A DNA stretch of 64,000 bases from Oxalobacteraceae bacterium (GTDB lineage Bacteria > Pseudomonadota > Gammaproteobacteria > Burkholderiales > Burkholderiaceae_D): positions 28,187 to 92,186 of the forward strand of contig JAIZVZ010000005.1 in NCBI GenBank assembly GCA_021768485.1, in the 5' to 3' direction. Below, piece by piece: positions 46,243 through 54,570 of this stretch. A model generated the notes under the pieces. That model saw nothing but the letters and a program-made list of their open reading frames with translations. It was not told the origin of the DNA and did no database searches. Each line of letters starts with the position of its first letter. Positions within the stretch are counted from its first letter, which is position 1. The position numbers and the translations under genes are program-made.

Positions 46243-47993
46243 TATTTTGGCTCCAATGATGCCGGTTCAGGATGCGCGCCAGACGCCGGTGCCGGCGTCG
46301 GCGGCATGCTGGCCGGGCGACCGCGCAACAAGACTTCCGGATGGCGTTCGAGCAGATCGGTCAGCGTGCGCATCGAGCGCGCCGTGCGCTGCAGTTCGCT
46401 CAGTGTCTGTCCGAGGTTTTGCTGCAAAGGCGAGTCTTCGGCCAGCACCCGGCTGGCATCGCTAAAGCTCTGCCGCGCCTGCTGCATGGTGCGCTGCCCT
46501 TCAGGCAGCAGTTGCCCGTTTACCTGCTGCAGCGTCGTTTTCAGCTCGCCCAGGCTGCCATCGAGATTGCGGGCGATCGATTCGAGCGGCATGCGGTCGA
46601 CCTTGGCGACAATGCTGGCGAGCTGTTCTTGCAGCTTGTCGAAACTGCCGCTGACGGTCGGCAGCACGAGCGGCCGGGCGTTGATGTCGAAGGCCACTTT
46701 CGGCGCATTCGGCACGAAGTCGAGCGCGATGTAGAGCTGGCCGGTGAGCAGATTGGCAGAACGCACCTGCGCGCGCAGACCGTGGGCGACCATGGTGGCC
46801 AGGAAATGCGGAGCTCGTTGCTGCTCGTCTGCGCTGCTTTCGGGGGCTGGCAGCGTGGTAATCGCATGGCTGTTGAGCACCCGGCCCATCCTGCTTGGAT
46901 AGACATCAATGTTGACGATGGCCGGAAAGTGGTGGGTCGCGGGATCGTAATCCATTTCCACTGATACCACGCGGCCCAGACTGAATCCGGAAAATTCGAC
47001 CGGCGCGCCGACGCGCAGGCCGCGCACCGACTGATTGAAGCGCAGCATGATGTGCTGTGCCGGACCATCGGGTGGCGCCATGGCTGCTTCCTGGTCGCTG
47101 GCCAGCGTAAACGTGGTGTCCGCTGCGGCCGGCGCTTCGGAGCCCACCGCCGTCGATGAAAAGGCGATGCCGCCGGCCACAATCACGGCCATCGATTGCG
47201 TCTTCAGTTTGAGGCCGTCGGCGCCGAGCGAGACATCGACGCCGCTGGCATTCCAGAAGCGCGTGCTGGCGCCGACGAAGCGGTCGTAAGGGGCGTCGAT
47301 AAAGACCCGCAAGCTGACGCCGTGGCCGTCGGCATCGAGTTTGTAACTGGCGACACGTCCGACCTGGATGCGGCGGAAATAGACGGGCGAGCCGATGTCG
47401 AGCGAGCCGAGGTCGTCGGCCCGGATCAGGAATGTCTTGCCGGGCATGCCGTTGATGACTGTCGGCGGAGTCTCCAGTCCGCCAAATGCGGTGGCCGCGG
47501 TGGTTGCCGTGCCTTTGTCGACGCCGATATAGGCGCCCGAGAGCAGGGTGTCGATGCCGGAAACGCCGCCGGCGCCGATGCGCGGCCGCACCACCCAGAA
47601 GCGGGTATCGGTACGGGCCAGAGTTTCGGCGCTCTTGGCCAGCGCCACCGTCACGATCACGCGCGTACTGTCGGCGCTGAGCTTGATCGTTTTGACGTTG
47701 CCGACCACCACATCCTTGTATTTGACCGGGGTCTTGCCGGCCTCGAGTCCGGCGGCGCTCTGAAAGGTGATCGTGATTTCGGGCCCCTCGGACAGCCAGG
47801 CATGGACCAGCATCGACAGGCCGATGACGGCGGCCACCACCGGCACCAGCCAGATCAGCGACAGGCGCGCCTTGCGCTGGACCAGCGGCGCGCGCGGCGC
47901 GGCGATATTGCCGGCGAGGTCGGCGGCGGCCTCGTTCTGGGCGTTCCGGGGTTGATCGGCGGGCGTATCGTCAGCGGGCGAGCTCATTGACAT
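46242..47993 (-). CDS. pqiB: Intermembrane transport protein PqiB (three MCE domains)
   Basis: A 583-residue protein with one N-terminal helix (about 45-65, LIWLVPVVAAVIGLSMLVHAW). Three MlaD/MCE repeats follow: ITFQSAAGLEAGKTPVKYKDVVVG, IGSPVYFRRIQVGRV and LRVGAPVEFSGFSLGRV. A long coiled-coil C-terminus comes next. PqiB forms a hexameric needle thought to carry lipids between membranes. It ends with a Pro-rich tail. The gene sits between pqiA and pqiC, 8 bases after pqiA, with AAAGGA upstream. The intact arrangement supports a working Pqi system for envelope stress. Confidence 0.93.
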   Translation of the reverse strand: MSMSSPADDTPADQPRNAQNEAAADLAGNIAAPRAPLVQRKARLSLIWLVPVVAAVIGLSMLVHAWLSEGPEITITFQSAAGLEAGKTPVKYKDVVVGNVKTIKLSADSTRVIVTVALAKSAETLARTDTRFWVVRPRIGAGGVSGIDTLLSGAYIGVDKGTATTAATAFGGLETPPTVINGMPGKTFLIRADDLGSLDIGSPVYFRRIQVGRVASYKLDADGHGVSLRVFIDAPYDRFVGASTRFWNASGVDVSLGADGLKLKTQSMAVIVAGGIAFSSTAVGSEAPAAADTTFTLASDQEAAMAPPDGPAQHIMLRFNQSVRGLRVGAPVEFSGFSLGRVVSVEMDYDPATHHFPAIVNIDVYPSRMGRVLNSHAITTLPAPESSADEQQRAPHFLATMVAHGLRAQVRSANLLTGQLYIALDFVPNAPKVAFDINARPLVLPTVSGSFDKLQEQLASIVAKVDRMPLESIARNLDGSLGELKTTLQQVNGQLLPEGQRTMQQARQSFSDASRVLAEDSPLQQNLGQTLSELQRTARSMRTLTDLLERHPEVLLRGRPASMPPTPAPASGAHPEPASLEPK

Positions 47994-48001
47994 CCTTTAT
48001 T

Positions 48002-48703
48002 TTATTTATATGTTGTACTGGTATTTTCAAGATCCCAGGTCAGGCGGGGATCGAAACTCATGGCCGAGAGCATGGTGAGTATGACGACCATGCCGAAAAA
48101 GAGAATGCCGAGGCGCGGCTCGATATCGCTGAGGGCCTTGAATTTGACGAGGGCGGCGACCACTGCCACCACCAGCACGTCGAGCATCGACCAGTAACCG
48201 ATTATTTCGATCAGCCGGTACAGTTTTGCGCGCTCGCGCAGCGCCCAGCGGCTGCGCCGCTGGGCGCAGATCAGCAGCAGGCTCAGGACCGAGAATTTGG
48301 TGCACGGCACGGCCACGCTGGCGACAAAAATCAGCAATGCGATGCCGTAAGAACCGGCGCTCCAGAATTCGATCACGCCGCGCATGATGGTGCTGTCGCT
48401 GGCGTGGCCGAACATATTGGTATACATCACGGGCAGCAAATTGGCCGGTACGTAAAAGACGATGCTGGCCAGCAGCAGGGCCCAGGCGCGCGCGAAGCTG
48501 TCGGGTTTGCGCCGATGCAGGCGGGTGCCGCAGCGCGGACAGTGCACAGGAACACCGCTGTCGAGCGTGTCCTGGCAGACCAGGGCGCAGACATGGCAGC
48601 CGACCAGACCCAATTGCGCGGCGCGCGGCGGGATGGCGGATGCCGATTCCTCAGCCGACTGCGCCGTGCCGGCAACGGCAGCCGCATGGTCTGGCCGGCT
48701 CAT
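48002..48703 (-). CDS. pqiA: PqiA-family membrane protein, second unit
   Basis: A 233-residue integral membrane protein of the paraquat-inducible A family. A zinc-ribbon pattern (CHVCALVC ... CPRCG) precedes four helices, including LLLASIVFYVPANLLPVMY and the conserved YGIALLIFVASVAVPCTKF. It corresponds to the C-terminal half of the longer E. coli PqiA. The start at 48703 overlaps the stop of the preceding pqiA-like gene (ATGA). Both halves would act with PqiB at the inner membrane. Confidence 0.88.
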   Translation of the reverse strand: MSRPDHAAAVAGTAQSAEESASAIPPRAAQLGLVGCHVCALVCQDTLDSGVPVHCPRCGTRLHRRKPDSFARAWALLLASIVFYVPANLLPVMYTNMFGHASDSTIMRGVIEFWSAGSYGIALLIFVASVAVPCTKFSVLSLLLICAQRRSRWALRERAKLYRLIEIIGYWSMLDVLVVAVVAALVKFKALSDIEPRLGILFFGMVVILTMLSAMSFDPRLTWDLENTSTTYK

Positions 48704-49410
48704 GCTTGCGAGGTCCGTTCGGACTGCGCTTCGACCTTTGCCCCGCGCTGTGGCTCGGTGAGCGGCCACAGCCATTCGAGATCGCGGCTGGCGATCATGG
48801 TGATGAGGACCGTCAGCACGGCGCTGGCCCACATGCCGGCATCGGCCACCACATGCAGGTAGCTCGAGAGCTTGATGATGGCCACCAGAATGCCCAACAG
48901 GCAGACTTCAACCATGCTCCACGGGCGCAGCGCGACGAGCACGCGTATCAGCGGCACAAAGCCCGGGGCCCGCTTGCCGCTGCGCGCGAACAGCAGCACC
49001 CAGGACAGCATGCTGATCTGTAAAAACGGCACGACGATCACGGCCAATGCGGCCGGCAGTGCGATCGGCGCCGCCGTGCCGTGCGCCAGCGCCGCCATCG
49101 ATTGCCATAGCGTGGCCTGATTGTGCAGTCCCTGGAGATCGACGCTGACGACCGGGCAGACATTGGCGATCACGAAAGCGATGGCCGCGGTAATCGTCAG
49201 CGCCAGCCAGTGATCGACATCTTGCCGTTCGCTGCGGTACAGAACGGCAGCGCAGCGCTCGCAGCGCGCGAACTGGCCGCGTGACAGCGGCCGACGCTGG
49301 CAAACGGTATCGCAATGCTCGCAGACCAGCAAGGTGGGGTAGATTTGCAAAGGGACGCGTCCCATCCTCTCTTGACGAAGTATCAGACGGAATATCGGGC
49401 TAGTTGACAA
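48700..49410 (-). CDS. PqiA-family membrane protein, first unit
   Basis: A 236-residue protein with its own zinc ribbon (CEHCDTVC ... CERC) and four helices: LALTITAAIAFVIANVCPVV, LPAALAVIVVPFLQISMLSW, SMVEVCLLGILVAIIKLSSY and WASAVLTVLITMIAS. It matches the N-terminal half of E. coli PqiA, which holds two such units in one chain. Here they are separate genes with overlapping ends. The TTG at 49410 is the ORF start, with GGAG close upstream; an ATG at 49365 begins just before the conserved part and is an alternative. Confidence 0.85.
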   Translation of the reverse strand: MSTSPIFRLILRQERMGRVPLQIYPTLLVCEHCDTVCQRRPLSRGQFARCERCAAVLYRSERQDVDHWLALTITAAIAFVIANVCPVVSVDLQGLHNQATLWQSMAALAHGTAAPIALPAALAVIVVPFLQISMLSWVLLFARSGKRAPGFVPLIRVLVALRPWSMVEVCLLGILVAIIKLSSYLHVVADAGMWASAVLTVLITMIASRDLEWLWPLTEPQRGAKVEAQSERTSQA

Positions 49411-49608
49411 TGCTCCATATTAGACGAATTTGTCGGTCATTGCTCACATACCGGTTCGTATGAATGCGGGAACTGGCGCCGGCGCTTGTTAAATCGGACG
49501 CGGCCTGAAAAATTGCCATTCTTGTCAGGAATTTAATAAAGTGCTAAGTTCCAGAGCCAGCTGTTGTCAGCGGCTGCGCCCGCGGCACTTCATTTCAGGA
49601 GATTCAGC

Positions 49609-52377
49609 ATGACCATGTCTTTTCGCCCCACCTTGCTGGCGGCATCGCTCGTCTTCCTCGCTGTCGCCGTGCCGGCGGCTGGCGCGGTCAAGCCGGCGGC
49701 GCCGGCCGAGATTGCGATTCCCGATATCGCCTATACCAAATTCGTCCTCAAGAACGGCCTGACGCTGCTGGTGCACGAAGACCACAAGACGCCGGTGGTC
49801 GCCGTCAATACCTGGTATCACGTCGGCTCGAAGAATGAAAAAGTCGGCAAGACCGGTTTTGCGCATTTGTTCGAACACCTGATGTTCAGCGGCAGCGACA
49901 ATTTCAACCAGACCTATCTGACGGCCATGGAGCGCATCGGCGCCACCAATCTGAACGGCACCACCAGCAACGACCGCACCAATTACTTTGAAAACGTGCC
50001 GACCTCGATGCTCGACTATGCGCTGTTTGCCGAAAGCGACCGCATGGGCCACCTGCTCGGCGTGCTCGATCAAAAAAGGCTCGACTTGCAGCGTGGCGTG
50101 GTGCAAAACGAAAAACGCCAGTACGAAAACCAGCCCTATGGCATGGCTTATCAGATCATCGCTGAAAACACCTATCCGGTCGGTCACCCGTATTCATGGA
50201 CCGTGATCGGTTCGATGGCCGATCTCGATGCGGCCTCGATGAGCGATGTGCAGCAATGGTTCAAGACCAACTACGGGCCCAACAACACGACTCTGGTGCT
50301 GGCCGGCGACATCACGCCGCAGGCGGCGCTGCAAAAGGTCGAAAAATATTACGGCGATATCCCGGCCGGCCCGGCGCTGGCCCGGCAAAGCGCGTGGGTC
50401 GCCAAGCGCAGCGGTACTCATCGCGCTCTGATGCAGGACCGGGTGCCGCAGGCGCGCCTGTACCGGACCTGGAATGTGCCCGGCGCGCATACGGCGAGCG
50501 AGCCTTTGCTCGACCTTGCCGCGCGTGTGCTCGGCGGCGGCAAGACGTCGCGCTTCTACAAGCGCCTGATTTACAAGGATCAGCTGGCCACCAGCGCCAT
50601 CGCCGAAAACGACAGCTCGGAAATCGCCGGCCAGTTCAGCCTGACCCTGACCGCGCGTCCGGGCGCCGACCTGCGCCAGCTCGAACGCGAGGCCGACGAA
50701 GAATTGCGCCGCCTGATGGTGTCGGGGCCGACCGCGGCCGAACTCGCCTTGGCCAAGACCGCCATCCTGGCGCGCTATGTGCGCATCGTCGAGCGGGTCG
50801 GCGGCTTCGGCGGCAAGAGCGATCTGCTGGCCGCGTGCAGCACTTATACCGGCAATCCAGATTGCTACAAGGACTATCTGAAGGCGATCAAGGCGGCGAC
50901 GCCGGCCGAGGTCAGGCAAGCCATGCATGAATGGCTGGCCGACGGCGATTTTGTGCTCGAAGTGCAGCCGTTTCCGGGCGGCCTGAGCGCGAGCGCGCAG
51001 AGCGACCGCAGCAAGCAGCCGGAACTCGGCCGGCCCGAAGCGCTCAGTCTGCCGCCGATGCAGAAAACCACGCTGGCAAATGGCTTGCAAGTGATTCTGG
51101 CCGAGCGCCACAGCGCGCCGGTGGTCAATTTTTCGATGATGGTCGACAGCGGTTTCGCGTCCGATGCGCCAGCCCGGCCCGGAGTGGCCAGCCTGGCGCT
51201 GCGCATGCTCGAAGAGGGCACCGCCAGCCGCAATTCGCTGGCGATCAGCGAACAGTTCGAAGCGCTCGGCGCCAATTATTCGGCCTATAGCAATCTCGAC
51301 GGTGCATTCGTGCAGTTAAATGCGCTCAAGGCCACGCTGCCGAAGGCGCTCGATATCTATGCCGACCTCGTGCTGCATCCGGCGTTTGCGCAAAATGAAC
51401 TCGAGCGGCTGAAGAAAGACCAGCTGGCGGCGATCGGCCGCGAAAAATCGAATCCGAACCAGATGGCGCTGCGCGTCATTCCTGCTCTCCTGTACGGCAA
51501 GGACCACCCGTATTCGATGCCGATGAGCGGCAACGGTACCGAGCAGTCGGTGGCCGGCATCACGCGCGCCGACCTGCAGGCCTATTATCAAAACTGGTTC
51601 AGGCCGAACAATGTGGTCCTGCTGGTGGTCGGCGACACCACGCTGGCCGAGCTTGAGCCTCTGCTCGAAAAGGCGTTCGGCGGCTGGAAGGCCGGCGCGG
51701 TGCCGCAGAAGAATCTGGCCGAAGTCGCGCAGCCGGCGCAGCGCACCGTCTATCTGATGGATAAGCCGGGCGCCCTGCAAAGCGTGATCTATGCCGTGCA
51801 GCTGGCGCCGCCGCGCAATTCGCCCGATGCCTTGCCGCTGCAGATCGTCAACAATATCTTCGGCGGCACCTTCAGTTCGCGCATCAATATGAATCTGCGC
51901 GAAGACAAGCACTGGTCGTATGGCGTCGGCGCCCGCATTGCGGCCGCCCGCGGCCAGCGTCTGTACCTGAGCAGTTCACCGGTGCAGACCGACAAGACCC
52001 GCGAAGCGCTGCAGGAACTGGTGCAGGAATATGCCAATATCGCCGGCGCCAAGCCGATTACCGAAGCTGAGCTGGGTGCGGCGCAAGCCAACGAGACGCT
52101 GGGCCTGCCCGGCTCGTTCGAGACGGCCGGCCAGCTCAGCGGCGCGTACGCGACCATCATCCAGTACCGGCTGCCGGAAAGCTATTACAACACCTTCACG
52201 CAAAACGTGATGGCGCTGACGCCGCAGCAAGCCAATGCGCTGGCCGCGCGCTCGATTGTTCCCGGCAAGCTGGTGTGGCTGGTGGTGGGCGACATGAGCA
52301 AGGTCGAAGCCGGCATCCGCGAACTGAAGCTCGGCGAGGTGCACAAGATCGATGTCGACGGCAAACCGCTGCCATGA
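49609..52377 (+). CDS. M16-family zinc metallopeptidase, double-domain, exported
   Basis: A 922-residue periplasmic peptidase with a Sec signal (about 1-25). The first M16 domain carries the inverted zinc motif His86-x-x-Glu89-His90 (HLFEHLMF), with the downstream Glu in RGVVQNEKRQYEN. The second domain (about residue 480 onward) has the same fold but no HxxEH, so it is the non-catalytic half, as in pitrilysin and related enzymes. Family enzymes degrade small peptides. AGGAG lies 8 bases before the ATG at 49609; the frame extends to 49564 without support. Confidence 0.93.
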   Translation: MTMSFRPTLLAASLVFLAVAVPAAGAVKPAAPAEIAIPDIAYTKFVLKNGLTLLVHEDHKTPVVAVNTWYHVGSKNEKVGKTGFAHLFEHLMFSGSDNFNQTYLTAMERIGATNLNGTTSNDRTNYFENVPTSMLDYALFAESDRMGHLLGVLDQKRLDLQRGVVQNEKRQYENQPYGMAYQIIAENTYPVGHPYSWTVIGSMADLDAASMSDVQQWFKTNYGPNNTTLVLAGDITPQAALQKVEKYYGDIPAGPALARQSAWVAKRSGTHRALMQDRVPQARLYRTWNVPGAHTASEPLLDLAARVLGGGKTSRFYKRLIYKDQLATSAIAENDSSEIAGQFSLTLTARPGADLRQLEREADEELRRLMVSGPTAAELALAKTAILARYVRIVERVGGFGGKSDLLAACSTYTGNPDCYKDYLKAIKAATPAEVRQAMHEWLADGDFVLEVQPFPGGLSASAQSDRSKQPELGRPEALSLPPMQKTTLANGLQVILAERHSAPVVNFSMMVDSGFASDAPARPGVASLALRMLEEGTASRNSLAISEQFEALGANYSAYSNLDGAFVQLNALKATLPKALDIYADLVLHPAFAQNELERLKKDQLAAIGREKSNPNQMALRVIPALLYGKDHPYSMPMSGNGTEQSVAGITRADLQAYYQNWFRPNNVVLLVVGDTTLAELEPLLEKAFGGWKAGAVPQKNLAEVAQPAQRTVYLMDKPGALQSVIYAVQLAPPRNSPDALPLQIVNNIFGGTFSSRINMNLREDKHWSYGVGARIAAARGQRLYLSSSPVQTDKTREALQELVQEYANIAGAKPITEAELGAAQANETLGLPGSFETAGQLSGAYATIIQYRLPESYYNTFTQNVMALTPQQANALAARSIVPGKLVWLVVGDMSKVEAGIRELKLGEVHKIDVDGKPLP

Positions 52378-52428
52378 TGGGCGCCAGGCGCGGCATCGCT
52401 TGCCGGTGATTCTCCGCCGCTGCCGGAT

Positions 52429-52450
52429 GGCCCGCTGCGGCGGGCCTTTT
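52429..52450 (+). terminator. Terminator of the M16 peptidase gene
   Basis: GGCCCGC and GCGGGCC form a 7-bp stem with a 4-base loop, followed directly by TTTT. It lies about 50 bases past the stop codon. Confidence 0.8.
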
Positions 52451-52729
52451 CTTTGGCGCCAATCCTGAGCGAGAGGCCACCGGGCGCACGTTCGGTGGCA
52501 TGGGCTCCGGGTATCGCCGGCGGCGGGCCGGTCGCGATGCTGAACGTTGCGCCGCGCATTGTTAAATTTATCCGGCGTATTTCCCATCGTTTGCGTCACG
52601 CTTTTTTGCCTGCAGCCGGTTCCGGACTGCTATTCCCTTTCCGCTGAATTTCATCTCGTTTGCGCTTTTTTTGCGGGCTGTGCCGCAAGGCGAAAAACAG
52701 GCGTTTGCGCTACACTGTTATAAAAATAC
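52451..52729. other. Non-coding gap before the NarL-type regulator
   Basis: From 52378 to 52729 no gene is seen. After the terminator there are about 280 bases that should contain the promoter of the response regulator. I could not identify a clear promoter or site. Confidence 0.35.
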
Positions 52730-53395
52730 ATGCGAAATGAAAAGACAAATGCCGATATGACGCACCCCAATGGCGTGGCCCGGATTCGTGTGCTGGTGGC
52801 CGACGATCACCCGATGATGCGCGAAGGCCTGGCGCAGGCGATTGCCAGCCAGCCCGACATGTGCGTGGCCGGCGAAGCGGCGACCGGCGCCGAGGCGCTG
52901 GCCGCCCATGCCGAGGCGCGCCCCGATGTCACGCTCATGGATATTTCGCTGCCCGACATGTGCGGCGTCAGCGCCATGCTCGAGATCCGGCGCGCCTGTC
53001 CGACGGCCCGCATCATCATGCTCACCACTTTTCGGCGCGATGCCCAGATCCGGCGCGCGGTGCAGGGCGGCGCAGCGGGCTTTTTGTTGAAAAGCAGCGT
53101 ACGCAGCGATCTGCTGGAGGCCATCCGCGCCGTGCATGCCGGCCAGCGCCGGATCCCGGCAGAAATCGCCCTTGAATTGGCGCAGCATCTGAACCATGGT
53201 TCGCTGAGCGAGCGCGAGGCGCAGGTACTGCAATGCGCGGCCTGCGGCAACTCGAACAAGCGCATCGCCGTGGTGCTGGCCATTTCCGAAGAAACGGTCA
53301 AGGCCCACATGCGCACCATTTTGTCCAAGCTCGACGCCAACGATCGCACGCATGCCGTGGCCATTGCCATCAGGCGCGGCATCATCTCCTTGTAG
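52730..53395 (+). CDS. NarL/LuxR-type response regulator (orphan)
   Basis: A 221-residue regulator. The receiver has the acidic pair in VLVADDHPMM, phospho-acceptor Asp71 (LMDISLPDMCGV) and the conserved Lys in FLLKSSV. The C-terminal LuxR helix-turn-helix is LSEREAQVLQCAACGNSNKRIAVVLAISEETVKAHMRTILSKL. No histidine kinase gene is adjacent. The nearest HisKA_3-type kinase, the partner class expected for NarL regulators, ends about 5.6 kb away at 58997 and could be its partner, although they are not in one operon. ATGs at 52730 and 52757 are both possible starts. Confidence 0.9.
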   Translation: MRNEKTNADMTHPNGVARIRVLVADDHPMMREGLAQAIASQPDMCVAGEAATGAEALAAHAEARPDVTLMDISLPDMCGVSAMLEIRRACPTARIIMLTTFRRDAQIRRAVQGGAAGFLLKSSVRSDLLEAIRAVHAGQRRIPAEIALELAQHLNHGSLSEREAQVLQCAACGNSNKRIAVVLAISEETVKAHMRTILSKLDANDRTHAVAIAIRRGIISL

Positions 53396-53413
53396 ATGCT
53401 GGCCCGCATGCGC

Positions 53414-54127
53414 TCAGTTCCGCGCTAGCGGCTGCAGCGCCGCGCCCGATATGGCGGCCAGCCCGGCCAATAGCAGGCAGGGCAGCAGCAGCGCGGCCAG
53501 ACCGGCGCGGCTGACGGCCAGCGCGCCGGCAACGGCGCCGGCGGCGAAGGCCAATACCGGCCAAAATAGCTTCAGCAGCGCTGCGCCGCTTTTCGATTCT
53601 CCCTGCGCCACGGCGAGCGCCGTATCGACTACCTCGATCACCAGTTGCGTGACATTGCCGGTCATGACGGTGGTGGCGCCCAGTTGCGGCAGCAGCAGCT
53701 TGCAATATGCATTTTGCAGCGCCATGGCCGCCACGCATAGAAGGCCGGTCGCCATGGCCCACGGCGCTTGCGCATGCGCGATCGGGCTGGCGTGCCAGCC
53801 GCTGGCGGCGGCGCCAGCCAGCAGCAATAATTGCAGCAGCAAGGCCAGGCGCAGCGCAGGCCAGCGCCGGCGCTGCCATGCGCGCAGCAGCAGGCGGGTC
53901 AGGGCAACGCTGGCGACAAAGGTCGGGAACGCCAGCAGCTTGAGCAGCACATCGTGCTCGGACTGCACCAGTTCGCGTCCGATCAGCACGAAATTTCCCG
54001 TCACATGGGCGGTGAACAGGCCGAACAGTGCAATAAAGCCGAGCGTGTCGACATAGCCGGCCAAAAAGCTCAGCGTCGCCGCCAGCCCGCTGCCCTGGCT
54101 GACAGCCGCGTGGGCCGGCGCCGCCAT
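53414..54127 (-). CDS. DUF1275 (YoaK-like) membrane protein
   Basis: A 237-residue membrane protein of the YoaK/DUF1275 family with about six helices. Early signature segments are LSFLAGYVDTLGFIALFGLFTAHVTGNFV and, later, GATTVMTGNVTQLVIEVVD. The function is unknown. The start overlaps the stop of the DoxX gene by one base (TAATG), so it is the distal gene of the minus-strand operon. Confidence 0.88.
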   Translation of the reverse strand: MAAPAHAAVSQGSGLAATLSFLAGYVDTLGFIALFGLFTAHVTGNFVLIGRELVQSEHDVLLKLLAFPTFVASVALTRLLLRAWQRRRWPALRLALLLQLLLLAGAAASGWHASPIAHAQAPWAMATGLLCVAAMALQNAYCKLLLPQLGATTVMTGNVTQLVIEVVDTALAVAQGESKSGAALLKLFWPVLAFAAGAVAGALAVSRAGLAALLLPCLLLAGLAAISGAALQPLARN

Positions 54128-54570
54128 TACCGCTCTCCTTTGACGGCGGCGGTGTCCTTGATGTCATGCCAGGCCACCAGCAGGAAGGCGCCGGCCAGGC
54201 CCAGGTGTTCATACCAGCTGTTGGCGGCCATGAAGCGTTCCACGCCCTGCATTTCCCAATAGCGGTTGGCCAGCAGCGAGGCCATCAGCGTAAACAGTGC
54301 CAGGCCCAGCGCGCCGAGCCAGCGTCCGCGTCCGCTGAGCACCATCAGCGAGGCCAGCAATTCGCCGGCGATCACGGCCGCCGCCAGCGGCGCCGCCGGC
54401 GCCAGGTGGAAGTGGCGCATCTCGTCGACGGCGGCGCCGAAGTCGAGCAGCTTGTTCAGACCGCCCTGCAGGTAGGCGGCGCACAGCAGCAACAGGCAGC
54501 ACCAGCGCAGTGCCGGCGCGGCAAGCAGACGGCGCCAGCGCGCGCGCAGCGGAATCGTCGCGCTCATCAT
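54127..54570 (-). CDS. DoxX-family membrane protein
   Basis: A 147-residue membrane protein with about four helices. The family-type N-terminal helix ends in YLQGGLNKLLDFGAAVDEMRHF, followed by LAAAVIAGELLASLMVLSGRGRWLGAL and a C-terminal helix AGAFLLVAWHD. DoxX proteins are often linked with redox or thiosulfate metabolism, but most are uncharacterised. Start 54570 overlaps the amidohydrolase TGA by one base (TGATG) and DUF1275 overlaps its end, so the three are translationally coupled. Confidence 0.85.
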   Translation of the reverse strand: MMSATIPLRARWRRLLAAPALRWCCLLLLCAAYLQGGLNKLLDFGAAVDEMRHFHLAPAAPLAAAVIAGELLASLMVLSGRGRWLGALGLALFTLMASLLANRYWEMQGVERFMAANSWYEHLGLAGAFLLVAWHDIKDTAAVKGER

